Shown here: piece by piece, positions 22,304 to 33,084 of the stretch
Position numbering within the stretch: the stretch's first letter is position 1
Layout: each line of letters begins with the position of its first letter
From: Dacryopinax spathularia
Taxonomy: Eukaryota; Basidiomycota; Dacrymycetes; Dacrymycetales; Dacrymycetaceae
Reading direction: 5' to 3'
DNA length: 64,000 bases
Assembly (NCBI GenBank): GCA_037974965.1
Contig: JBBPFI010000015.1
Span: forward strand, 345,001-409,000
The notes under the pieces: model-generated
What the model was told of the DNA's origin: nothing
The model's input: the letters and a program-made list of their open reading frames with translations, nothing else
Databases searched by the model: none
Made by a program: the position numbers and the translations under genes

Positions 22304-22697
22304 TTTGCGAAGGTCGAGTACGGGCTCCCGTCGATGATAGCAAGCTGGGTAAGGTAAGGGCTCGTTGACTGGAGGAGACGAGAGAGACGACTTGTCCTGA
22401 ATACGTGCACAACTAGACCGCAGTCGCCGTATCAGGGTCCGCTCGACTTGGACGTGCGGCATCTGGCCGGCCCATGTAATCGGCGTGCAAACAGTCACAG
22501 AGAGTGACGAGCAGTTGTTGCAGACCGAGTAGGCTAGCCTCGCCTTTCTTCGTGACTCGAAAGGCATGGATTGGGGAACGCTGGCTAATGATAACTATTC
22601 ATACCGCTCCAATGGCGGACGTTGTCGAAAAGATGTAGATATGTATCTAGCGGATTGGACACCATCACGCACAACCCACTCGGCCCTACGTAACTGC

Positions 22698-23453
22698 TCA
22701 GATGAGAATCTCCGATGGCACCTTTCCTTCGTCCTCCCAGTTGTCGCGGAGATAGTGGACGGCACTACCAACCGAATCAACTGCCGCAGACGAACCCGAT
22801 GAACCACGGTCGGTAGATCCTTGAGAAACCCCGTCGAAGCAGGAAGGAGGCGCGACGTTGCCAGCATCCTATGGTATAAAACACATGTCAATTCCTATCC
22901 CGCTGACTCTCGACGTTGTTATTGACTCACCGAGGGGGTCTCAGTTATGAGGGATCGATGAGCGATGTAATGCAAAACCTCTGAGAGGCCCTTCTCAGCA
23001 TCCTCAGCCACGTCCAGGGGTACGACATCATGGGAAAGGGGGCCCGCGAGCCACAGAGAGTGAATAGATTGGATGGTGACCAGTCTAGCTGTCTGTGAGC
23101 AATACCATCGGGCGAACAGAATATACGTCACACCTCAGTCCGCATACTTTCCGTCGTACGTGCTCTGCGATCTCGATGACGGAGTGCACATCTATTTTCC
23201 CCATAGATACGAGGGCACTGAGACGTCCACCAAGCATTGCTGGTATGCTATTGAATCCGTCGGTTATCTCGACGCTGTGCGGATCAGTCAGCTTTGCATC
23301 GAGCCAGGGCGAAGAGAGAACATACAGATACTTCTTCCTTCCCTTTTCATCCACATCTGCTTCTTCAATGGTCAGGACTTGAACATATCCACTCTTGATG
23401 GGCTGGTCGTCCAGAAGAGCGATACAAGTTCCCTTGCGCAGAGTTACGAACAT
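22698..23453 (-). CDS. Element gene 6: small RPA70N-like OB-fold protein
   Basis: Exons: 23326-23453, 23148-23274, 22931-23092, 22698-22868 (195 residues). The start MFVTLRKGTCIALLDD, then GYVQVLTIEE, then KKYLVEITDGFNSIPAMLGG and a helix ending SMGKIDVHSVIEIAEHVRRK, follow the N-terminal OB fold of RPA70 (L.kG...v/PVLQVL.I, Y.l.lSDG...AML...l..lV..g.l). The remaining 80 residues are acidic and unassigned. RPA70N recruits checkpoint and repair factors in the host. A stand-alone copy on a transposon could bind or decoy those partners, which is inference. It is one of two RPA-related genes in the element. Confidence 0.6.
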
Positions 23454-24390
23454 CGCGGTAGTGAAGAGAGTGACGCGGCGAAGTGGCGCCTCAGGAGTCG
23501 CCCGTTTGCTGCCGAATCACATTCCCCCTCTTCGGAGCCATACTATAGCCACTCCCGATTCCCCGGAAACCTGCGTCCCTTGCTATGACATCATCGGGCG
23601 ATCTAATAAAGTGGGAGACTATAAAAGAGGTAACTCCTTTAAGTCTAGAGAGAGCGAGGTGAGAGGCTGAGTAGGCGCTACACTGGCCGCATGAATAATA
23701 ATAAGCAATTCTCCCACATTTACAGGCAACTGGTACAGCATAGTCGGAGAAGCGGGTACGGCAAATGTGATAGCGAAGAATAACATATCTCAGCACTACC
23801 GTTGTCATTCACAGCCTTTCTCGTCGAGTACGTCTTTGGACGTTGCATGCAAGGTTTGCCCCCCCAAAACGTTGGGAAACCGAGCGAACTCTCTGAGTGA
23901 TACTCTGATAGCAGTGTATTTTCCTGTCTGCGAGAAGATCTTTGGAACCTTGAGCTCAGACCTTGCTTGACCCCTCCCAACATGGACGGAGTCGAGACGA
24001 AAGGTCGAAGAGCTCTTCGACTCGTTCAGAGCTCTTCGAGTCGTTCGTCCCTTGAAGGGGTGGCCAGAACAACGTCAGAGCAACCGACCTTGAAGTCTGG
24101 ATCCAGGCCCACCTGCGAATGAGCTTGCCGAGCCTCACTAGTCCGCACCTCAGGCTTCCTTCCGTCGTTTCAGCTCCTCGCTTGGCTAAGAGCGACGGTG
24201 GCTGGAGACGTAGTTCATCATGAGAAACTTTGAACGCACTAGACACACTTGACAGAGAACGTTGCTCTAATTTGACCCATCTCTAGCTACTGTAGCTCAG
24301 AAAACTGTACCTTATCCTCTGCAAGGCCGACAACGAATGAAATGAAGCACAACAATTAGAGCGCACGAGAACGCTCGATGACACACTATC
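23454..24390. other. Element intergenic region without recognised gene
   Basis: No supported gene. It contains a duplicated 18-bp unit GAGCTCTTCGA(C/G)TCGTTC at 24009-24026 and 24028-24045, overlapping the perfect palindrome CGAAGAGCTCTTCG (24006-24019). Confidence 0.5.
24009..24045 (+). repeat. Two-copy 18-bp direct repeat with internal palindrome
   Basis: Two copies separated by 1 bp and differing at one position. The unit is itself nearly dyad-symmetric, as expected for a protein-binding site. Confidence 0.6.
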
Positions 24391-25026
24391 CTACTGCGGT
24401 GAAGCTCCCTCCGCTTCTCTCTTCAGCTCTTTGATCTCCGCGCGCAGCCTATCGTTCTCCTTGAGTGCGTCGGCCCAATGGCGCTTGATCATGATGAGCT
24501 GGAACGTCTTGTCGGAGCACTCTTGCTCGTATGCCTGCGCCTCGCTCTTCCAGTACTCGATGTCGTGCTCCTCTTCAACGTTCCATTTGAAGTCCACAGG
24601 CTCGACTTTAATGATGATCTGATACATACTGGTCAGTTCGCAAGCAACGTTGAATGAGTAGGTGTCCACGCACGTTGTCATCATCTTCGGTCAGGTCGAC
24701 AACCTCGCGCTTCTGCCTCTTCGGCACATCTCCATCTCGCCCAGAACCCTGCGCAGGGCGCTTCTGCGAGCCTACAAACTGAGACTGCGAACGAGACTGT
24801 TGGGAGGGTTGACTAGGCGTAAGAAGAGGCGTAGACATCTGCGACAGCGAGGCCGAAGGCGCTGACGCTCGAACGCCCGATGTATGCGGTGCGACGGCGT
24901 CGCTTGGCACATGTTGGTGAAAGTCGAGGTGGGCTAAGAGACGATGAGAGGACGTTCTGAGTAAGAGAGGGACGTACCATCGTTTCCCGATCCTTGCGAG
25001 GCGAGTGCTTCATGCTGAGGAACCAT
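24391..25026 (-). CDS. Element gene 7: SIM and coiled-coil protein
   Basis: Exons: 24978-25026, 24674-24933, 24391-24618 (178 residues). A Ser/Gln/Pro-rich N-terminal half runs into a bipartite basic NLS (KRPAQG...PKRQKR), directly followed by EVVDLTEDDD (93-102), a strong SUMO-interacting motif with the acidic tail. The C-terminal half is a helix/coiled coil (HDIEYWKSEAQAYEQE, DRLRAEIKELKREAE). The second acceptor used is the TATCAG at 24624-24619, because the nearer CAG gives an early stop. The SIM and NLS combination resembles the C-terminus of gene 2. It is divergent from gene 8 over a 212-bp spacer. Confidence 0.7.
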
Positions 25027-25238
25027 GCTGAGGAATGATGAGACGGGAGGAAGGGGTGATCGATCGTCTTTACTAGGACTCACGCAGGAGGCGCGGAGCA
25101 GGAGGAACATGCCAGTGCACGTCCAGATTGCCTCCGCAGATTGCCTCCGCTTTATAGGGGACTCCACCGACACTCCAGACGTACGCCCTTCTTTTCTCTC
25201 TTACCACCACGACGTCTTGACATCCTCAACGTTTCAAG
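25027..25238. promoter_or_regulatory. Bidirectional promoter of element genes 7 and 8
   Basis: 212 bp between divergent start codons. Contains a short duplication (ATTGCCTCCGC twice, about 25128-25150). Confidence 0.45.
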
Positions 25239-28085
25239 ATGACTAGTTCTACCTTGTTGAAGAAAGATGCTTGCGCATCGCTTGTCAACTCATACGATAC
25301 TGAGTTTCGTGGCTTGATCATGCAAGTACTGGAGATCTATCCAGGAACGCTGGACGGCCATAACGTCGGCTCCCGTGACGAGTATGGGTGAGACGTCTAT
25401 CTGCGGAGTCTCTGAACGACGGTACTAATCATCCTCATTCAGTATCATCCTCTCAGATGGAAAACACGCTATGCTGGTGATGTTTCACCCCTCTCTCAAC
25501 GCATACATAAAGAAGAACGACATCAGGCGGGGATCCTTCTTCCGGATCGATGCTGTAAAGAGGAAGGTTCTGGGAGGTTATCGGTACGTTGATAAGTGTA
25601 TATGCGCGCTGATCTATGCTGACAAGTCTACAGCATCATCACAATACTGAAGGGGGCGCCTGTGGGTAGACCGGCCGACATTATCGGTAACCCAGTTGAA
25701 GTGAGCCTCCGCGTCGAGGCTCTCGTTTCCGACGAACGCCGCGACGTGGACGCTGGTCGCGAGAAAGCTACTTTCCGTGCTCGGTCTGGCGTACCTGCTC
25801 CTGCTCGCCCCTCCCACACGGATCCAGTCGTTGGACCTGTTCAGCTGTCGCCGACTCATGACTCAGCGGCCTCCAACAAGCATGACTTGCAGCTTACCGA
25901 GAAAGCGTCGTCGCAAAATCCCTCGGATAGCCCTGTGCCAGCTCCAGCCGCTTCCGCGCAGACCGTCGCGTCTGCCACTACTGAAGATAAGGCTAAAGAT
26001 AAGAAAGACAAGAGCAAGAAGAAAGTCGAAAGCAAAGCCAAAGGCGAGAGTCAGACCAAACGTGATGGCAAGACGCCTAAACGTGCCTACGCAGGCTTGC
26101 CCAAGGTGAATGGATCCGCGGGCCCCTCACGACCGGTCTACACTTCGAGGACCCGGTCGGAAAGCCATGGCACGTCTGTAACTACTAAAGCTATCGCCGC
26201 CGGCAACAACAATGCAGATTCTGCTTACTCGAAAGTCATCCTTTCTAGCGAGGTGCAGTCCGACGAGCCCAACCTCGTCATGCTTAGCGACCTCGATCCC
26301 AAGAAGCCCATGAACTGGTTTACGTACGTCCGTGTATGCGAAATTCATGGGCCGCATGCCTACGCAAACGAGAAGGGGTCTGGCAGAGTACTGTCTTTGA
26401 AGGTCAAAGACTGCGCAGAGGTGAGCAAGATTGAGCCGTTCCGCCCATCTGCCTTCTCATTGACGCACACGAAGAATTATATGCGCGCCGTGCTCTTCGA
26501 CGATGCTGGGATCGAGGGGATGCTAGCCCAGGCCAAGGTCGGCTCCGTAAGTCCTGGTTGTGCGCTTCTTGTTGAAGACGCTAAGTTGTTTTCCAGATTA
26601 TCAGAATCAGCAACGTCAAGGTCGCGCCTGTTGCACCTCGCTATAAAAGTCCGGACATCTTGCCGTTCCAGCTGAATATAACCGGCGGTTCCGATCTGGA
26701 CTTCGTCCTGGAGGTACGGCCGGACGTTCTTCCCTATCCCGCACCACATTGCTGACTCCCTACCAGGCCCATGGTATCTCTCCTGTCGCTATTCCCTTGA
26801 CCAACATTCAGCTACTGCGCGGTATGGAAGCCAAGTCCAAGGTGAACGTCCTGGGCATCATCTTGAACGTCGGCAAATTGGCTTCGATGTCCGCTGAACA
26901 GCGTGTCGCTTCCGACGTCGACGTCAATAATGACCCCGACTCCCCGGAGAATGGGCCTGGGGAGCGCAAGCGTTTGGAGCTTCAGGTTGTCGATCAAACT
27001 ATGCATGTCGTCCGCGTGGCTTTGTGGAAGGACAAGGCTGTTACGTTTGGAGGCAAAGTCGGACAAGCTGTGCTCTTCAAGAAGATCGTCGTCGCCTCGC
27101 ACGGCGGAGTCAGTCTCAATGCCTACGATTTTACTGAGATCATCCTGAAGCCCGACGTTGAGGGCGCCAAGGAGATTGTCGAATGGTGCGTAGATAAACA
27201 GGGAGTGGTATTCTTTCTCACTTGCATGCAGGTACGAGAATCTTCCTGAACACCGAGAATTCAAGCACATCTCGTCTGGCTACAGCGGCTCTGGTGGTCT
27301 GACCGGCGACGTTGAACCGCGCTCGTCTACCCTTTCCATTGACGAAGTCGTGCACTCTGAGCTCGGACACGGCACCAGGGTCGATACTTTCCACATCGAA
27401 GGGTACTTCACCGGCATCAATCCTGATACAATTTACGAAGCCTGCCGCCACCCCGACTGCAACAAGGACTTGAAGAAAAACAATGGCGTCTGCCCGATCC
27501 CGGGTCACGAGAATCCCCCAGAGGGAGATGACGGCGAGAAACGCTGGTGGTATGCTCAACGCTCAACTTCCTGGCTTGATGCTAACGCACGCCTTCCAGC
27601 TACAAGCTCACTCTCTTTATGGGCAGTAAGAAGGAGGAGATGGTAACCTTCCTGGCTTTCTCACCTGCTGCCGACGAGATCCTGGGGGAAGCACCCGAAG
27701 AGTTGATCAAAACCAAAGTGAGTTGGCAGATAGGGTTAAGAACCCAGCTGAACGTCTCTCAGGTGTATTGTTACAGTGCTTACGAGCAAGTCCTGAAGGA
27801 TCTCATCCAGAAACGTCCTGTCTGGAAGCTCACTGTTCAAGCTCGCACGCGTCGCTGGCAGGTAAGGTCAGGTTAGTGGAGTTAGCGCGCTTCGTCTGAC
27901 GTGCTGTTTAGAATAAGAACGGCTGGTGGTGCAGCGACCTGCAATACGTCATCGTTGCTGCCCATCGTAAGGAGGAAGATGAAGATGTTGGGAAGGACGA
28001 TGTCAACGGCGACGAAGAGGATGATTCCGGGGAGGGCGAGGAGAAAGAGAGCGATGTCGTCGCTGACGAGGCTGTTGATGAATAG
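25239..28085 (+). CDS. Element gene 8: divergent RPA1-like large subunit
   Basis: Exons: 25239-25387, 25443-25583, 25634-26546, 26597-26713, 26767-27185, 27232-27549, 27600-27717, 27763-27861, 27912-28085 (815 residues, all phases consistent). The RPA70N fold (MQVLEIYPG ... IILSDGKHAMLVM) is followed by a long Lys-rich linker (DKKDKSKKKVESKAKG), DBD-A from about 313 (LSDLDPKKPMNWFTYVRVCE ... RAVLFDDAG), DBD-B (KSKVNVLGIILNVG ... VVDQTMHVVRVALWKDKA) and a DBD-C-like domain with a zinc-ribbon start C651xxxxC656 ... CPIPGH. An acidic tail ends the protein. Eukaryotic RPA1 is about 600-620 residues; here the linker and tail are enlarged and the OB cores are divergent. By family it binds single-stranded DNA. 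It ends about 270 bp from the right terminus. Confidence 0.75.
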
Positions 28086-28290
28086 GAATGGATGGGATCG
28101 GTTTTTTCCTTGCTGCTCTGTACTATAGCTTACGGTTGCTGGTCTCAGATGTCATTGTAGAAGCCCTTGATGGAAAGATTGTGTTATGGCGGTAACGTCC
28201 GTATTGTACAGTAATGAAGTCCGTCATGAAACTTGCAGCCAGAGACGGCTGACAATAACGTTAACTATACAAATAATCTCTGTTTTATCT

Positions 28291-28321
28291 GGGATTATCC
28301 TATGAGACATGCTGATTATCC
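28291..28321. repeat. Right subterminal repeat cluster
   Basis: GGGATTATCC (28291-28300) and GATTATCC (28314-28321), the same unit as at the left end. A further variant, GGGATGATCG, is at 28381-28390, just outside the proposed end. Confidence 0.5.
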
Positions 28322-28347
28322 TGACTTGGCCCGCTTCTGATCCGCCG

Positions 28348-28358
28348 GGGATAATCGC
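28348..28358 (-). repeat. Right terminal inverted repeat core of the KDZ element
   Basis: GGGATAATCGC, the exact reverse complement of 9636-9646. Confidence 0.55.
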
Positions 28359-30467
28359 AATCTAGGGACTTACTGCGTCCGGGATGATCGTAGTCGACTG
28401 AGGTGGCTGCAGAATGACCACCAAAGCCCGCTCCCCGTGATTGCAGGACAACCGCATAGTTTGTCCTACAGTTGTTCACCGTACGCACACACACCGGGCC
28501 TTACAAAATCCCGGTCGCAGAAGCCCATGGCCACCCGTCATTCGACAGGTACCAATTTAGTCATGGGTGCCAAATAAGGAAGGCTCCAAGTTGTACTCAT
28601 CAAAAGTATCGGAGAGCGGAAACCACCGGTGTGCCTTTCGGGTGTTATGGGAGAGCTCACTGAGTGCATCGGGTCGTCCTGGTGGCCCTGCGACAAGATC
28701 GGACACGTGAAATGGAAGGGAGCGCACGGACCAATCATGGGTCTTGTGAGCACTCAGCCCGCAATGGCTCCAAGGCGCTGGGGTAACAGTTGAGTGGATT
28801 TAGGAGAGACGTGTGTTGCAGCACTTACGCCTTCAAGTTTCAATGCGGCAGAGATCGCCTACGCCTCCCGCCCTGGTATCTGCTTGTCATCTGGAAACCA
28901 GGCTAGCCTGCGGGTGACAGATTCCGCGGTAGAGTTGATGACCTTCCCCAGTGAAACACTTTGACGGAGAGCTGATCCGCGGCAGCTATTCCAGTTCATC
29001 ACAGGCTGATCTGTGTGGAGATTCTGCAGAGACTCCCATCACCAGTCAGATGAGCCGACAGCACACCGACAGCTCCGGCTGCAGTCTGAGATGTTGCTGA
29101 GGAACGACGTCCACAACGTCATGGCAACTAGCACCGCATGTGCCCCCTCGAAACAAATGCCGGCAGCTTCTGCCGTGAAGGGGGTGAGTCGGGCCGAGAT
29201 CAGCTTCCCGATTCTCACGGTCGAGAAGACGAGCCGCAATGGAGCGGCACGATGGGTAAAACAAGCCCGCATGAGCCCAGCCAGAGAGATCGGCCATCTG
29301 ATGCTGCCTCAGATGTGCAGCGCCCCTATGAATGATGATTCGCGTGAAGCCCCAGATTCTCGCCACATGCCGGAACCGAAGCGAAGGACAGCGTATTTGA
29401 CGTCCCGCCGGCGAAGTGATGGGATGCGGGACGGAAGCCGCCTGGAAGAGGGCGGGAGGCGTCCTAGTTCGAGGCGGGGTCGCTCGGTTAGATTGGAATG
29501 CAGCCTCTCGTTGTCTCAGCCAAGGGTATTGCACAAGAAGTAAGGGTAGCAAGTAGGGTCATGATGCGCAAGTTTCTAGGGGCTAACCATACCGGTTTCT
29601 CAGATTCAGGGTTGTAAAACGACTTTCACGGGAATACACGACATGACGGAAGGAGGAAGAGATGGGTGGACATGGTGCATAGCGGGAGCTGTGGCGCATA
29701 CTTCCTTTCGGAAGCAAACCGGTGGGATGCTTTCGCCGGAGGTCAGTTTCCATTGTGGTGGACGTGTTGATCAACCGCTCACTGACGTTTTTTTTGCTGG
29801 ACAGCTTTGCAGTTCAAACCCCATGTGCTGATCTCTGACAATGCTGGCTTACAATAAATCTGTTCCGCATTCCGCCGTTGATGTGGGAAAAAGCTTGCTA
29901 CTGTCAAGCTGAAACTGGTCGGCTCACTCGCGGCTGGCTGGATACCAATGCAAAAATCTATTGGTTCTTCATGTTCTGATGCGGTCCGGCTTCCTCTTCG
30001 CTGTCCGATGCTCGGAGTTCGCCCCACTCTGACGAGTCCCGAAACACGGGCGCGTATGAGCGCCCAAAGCCAAGCGAGACTGCATGGCAAGTTGCGCAGG
30101 GGAAGGGGGGGTGACGCTCGTGGCGGCGCCGTGACGGAGCGCGTCCTGCGTGTGGGGGGGAGCCAGCACCCGTCTCTCTGGCATCTAAATGAAGACTCGG
30201 CCCTTTGTATTCGCCGGAGAAAGGAAGCGTGTAACTGTCTCCCTCTAGTCCAGGGCGGAGGCTGACGTGAACGGCTTCTTACAACCTTTCCTTGGAGGCG
30301 ACCACATTGCGAAGCGCCCGGCGTCGGCTCACGGCTACCGATACCAACGCTCGTGCCACCTCCGGTGATCTTCTGTTCGTTAGCTGTTTCTGTCTAGCCG
30401 GTCGGTGGTATGCTTGCTCCAACATCAAGAACTTGTAACAATCTCAACAATCGTGCCTGAACTCTTG
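28359..30467. other. Gene-poor stretch right of the element
   Basis: About 2.1 kb with only short overlapping frames on both strands. No gene, RNA or repeat that I can support. Confidence 0.5.
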
Positions 30468-30473
30468 TATAAA
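30468..30473 (+). promoter_or_regulatory. TATA box of the SDR gene
   Basis: TATAAA 72-77 nt upstream of the ATG at 30545. Confidence 0.5.
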
Positions 30474-30544
30474 GCTTGAAGGTCTACTTGGCCACAGACA
30501 TCCCAAGGATTGGTCGTCTCTCGTACCATCCCATTCCCGTCGGC

Positions 30545-31850
30545 ATGTCGTTAACAGACGAGGAGCTGTTTGCATATGCCGCTGAACTCGCCAATAAAGT
30601 GGTGCTTATAACGGGTGAGCAGTTTTCTTCATGATGGCCTCGCCGCAGCTCACACTCTGCTTTCTAGGTGCTGCTGGTGGCATAGGCAAAGTCGGTTCTT
30701 CCCTTACACTCGAGCGTTTAGCAGGTCCTGAACGTCATCACAGGCACTCTGTCTAGAAGCAGCAAGAAATGGGTATGTATTGACCCCTAATCCGCCAAAG
30801 TTTGTCGCTGAGCAAACTGCAGAGCGCATCTCATCATTGGGGACATCGATGAGGCTGCATTGAAGGCAACTGGCGACGAAATCAAAGCAATTGGCGGGTA
30901 TGGTACCTCACATTTGCACTTCGTATCCCTGTCCAACCACTTTACTAGGAACGTGGTTAGCCAACAATGCGACGTCACATCCTGGGAGGACCAAGTGTCC
31001 CTATTTCAGCTTGGCATGCGAACATACGGCAAGATCCACATCGTGATACCCAACGCTGGCATCAGCGAGCGGTCAAGATTCAACAACCTAGACACCGAAG
31101 ATCTCGGGTGCGGGCCCCAGCCAACAAAACCGGATCTCAAACCGCTGGAGATCAACCTCATCTCGGTGCTCTACAGTACGTGGCGCCGGTGCCTCGTGCC
31201 CGGCGGTCTGAAACCGAGCCTCCGGTGCTGACTGTGGCCCGCCGCAGGTGCTAGATTGGCTGTTTTCTATCTCCGCTCAAATCCTGATCCTGGCAAGACG
31301 ATCGTGTTCATCGGATCCATTGGTAAGCCTGCCACACATTTCGGCACGCATAAGACTGACAACGGCACGAAAGCCTCCCTAATGAGCCTACCCCCGGGCT
31401 GCATCTATGTGACATCAAAACATGGCGTAAGCAACCTTTCCGGTCTCTAACGAAACTTGCAGTTGACGGATTTGTAGGTGTTGGGACTTGCAAAGAATCT
31501 AGCTATGGAAGTGCAAATGTGGGGCATCCGAGTGACCACAATATGCCCTTGGTTCGCTGGTCAGCGTTCTGAATCACGCACTTGCGCTCTCATGGCTGAC
31601 TCGAGGTGCAGATACGGCCATTGTGTACCCCGCCGCCCGCAAGCTACTCGGTGGTCTTCCAATGGCGCAAATTCGCCATATTGTCGGGTCGGTAATACAC
31701 AGTGCGACCAGCCCGGACCCGGCGACGCATGGAGCGGTCTACACGATACCAGACGACATTGGCGCATTCAGAATTGACGGTGACGACCTGGACCTGCTGA
31801 GCACGGGGATGTACAACACCTTGAAGGAGCGGATCCTTCGTGTAATCTGA
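30545..31850 (+). CDS. Short-chain dehydrogenase/reductase (classical SDR)
   Basis: Nine exons: 30545-30614, 30668-30690, 30744-30772, 30823-30897, 30949-31175, 31248-31322, 31374-31426, 31478-31559, 31606-31850; every junction keeps phase. The product shows the NAD(P) motif GAAGGIGK near the N-terminus, GDID at the end of beta-2, NAGI, and the catalytic YVTSK (YxxxK) after PPGCI, with a Ser in the preceding strand (FIGSI). About 290 residues, in family range. The Asp after beta-2 favours NAD over NADP. It resembles hydroxyprostaglandin-dehydrogenase-like fungal SDRs; substrate unknown. Two exons of 23 and 29 nt are unusually small. It sits alone between gene-poor flanks. Confidence 0.85.
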
Positions 31851-33084
31851 GATGGACAGACATTCGTATACCACATCATGCTCGGATATACCTCCTAGTT
31901 TGTTCGAGATTCCCTGTAGACAGCCGGATAGGGCTGAAATGGCAAGCTGGAACGTGATGTCTGACTTCCAGGGGCCCTTCCCGTCCACCGAGACCCTGGA
32001 GGCCATGTTGTGCGGCTTCCGGTTTCCCGATTATTCGGAATCCTTGTTAAACCCTTTGGGGAATCGACCGACAATGGCCTTTTTTCCAGGTAGATGGAAC
32101 AGAGAACACGCTGCTGCCTCTTGTCTTGGTTGTCGCGCATAGTGGACCTGAATCTCGCGATTGAACCTGGTCAAGAGGCGAGTCCTAAGTGGCTTCCTGT
32201 TTGTTGGTGTGCGGCCGCAAGGTATTTTTGGGCAATGTAAGGGGAAGTGTGACAAGCCACTTTCGTAAGTGGTGTCTCGGCTCCGTGGGGTTTCCCTTAT
32301 TTGTTGGCTACTGTCGCTTCAAGAGTCGCAGGGCAATAAAAGAACCATGGATAGATCTGTCCCCCGACTAGGACCACGCAGTGAGCTGATGTTCCTGACA
32401 CCGGTGAGTTGGCTGCCCGCAGTAGACTCGCACTCTAGCAGGAGAGGCTTAAAGTTTGGAATAGTGACATGTACAGTAGGGGTGGTTTACAGAGAAAGCC
32501 GGTGGGTCGGCTTTCCGAGCGGCGCCGTGAAGTGCCGGAGCGGTCTCTGCCAGCATTGTGGAGCAGCTACTTTCCCGCCAAAGCCACACCTGCCAGCGAA
32601 GGGACCGCTATCAATAGCCACTATTCGGACATTTACTACAGGATGGGTTGCGGCGATCGCGGTCACTGGATATTACCGGCCCTGGACCACCGTGCGCCTG
32701 TGAGGAACCGAGAGAATCGCATGAAAGGCAGAAGCGTCGCGGCGGGAAGCGAATAATGCACCGAAGCTTCGCGTGCCCGTGACTCAAGCAATTAGTCAGG
32801 AGTTGAGGGATGACGCAACAGGGACAAGTCTGTTGAATGCACACCGCGCAGGTCGACCGTGCGCCGTGCGCGTGCCACCATTGAATGAGACCGTTTGCAA
32901 GGTTCACGCTGGCATAGTTATATTGTAACAATAATATCTTGTCTAATTCTTCTTCTGTTCATAGGCAGGCAATGTTCGACCGAGAAAAGGATGAGATATC
33001 AACAAGCCCCGAATGGAAAACATTAATAATATACAGAGTTCAGCAGGAGAAAAAGGGCCAGATCTCCAAATCTCTAGTGAGAGA
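31851..33084. other. Intergenic, no gene recognised
   Basis: About 1.2 kb between the SDR stop and the 3' end of the Zn2Cys6 factor. Only short unsupported frames. Confidence 0.5.

Larger units (their letters stand above)
9636..28358. mobile_element. Giant KDZ-type DNA transposon, about 18.7 kb, eight to nine genes
   Basis: The termini are proposed from GCGATTATCCC at 9636-9646 and its exact reverse complement at 28348-28358, each inside a cluster of related GATTATC/GATAATC repeats at that end. Between them lie an intact KDZ transposase and other genes that could be spliced in frame: a GRF-zinc-finger/SIM protein, two SIM-bearing coiled-coil proteins, a KDZ-associated-type protein, an orphan, and two RPA-related proteins. 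Genes outside look like housekeeping or single host genes. The element is a class II DNA transposon. No convincing target-site duplication was found beside these termini, so the ends may be off by tens of bases (a further related repeat lies at 28381-28390). All reconstructed frames are open, so it looks recent and possibly active. Confidence 0.7.

Noticed and set aside
20765-22567. TET/JBP-type dioxygenase, expected because some KDZ elements carry one
   Set aside because: No HxD and distal His pattern or other double-stranded beta-helix signature in gene 5 or any other element gene.
9628-28366. Target-site duplication at the proposed termini
   Set aside because: The 8 bp outside each repeat (CGACAATA and AATCTAGG) do not match, nor do neighbouring offsets; left undetermined.
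29013-29552. Opposing frames of about 170 codons right of the element
   Set aside because: Both strands open over the same stretch, with no introns, motifs or family resemblance.
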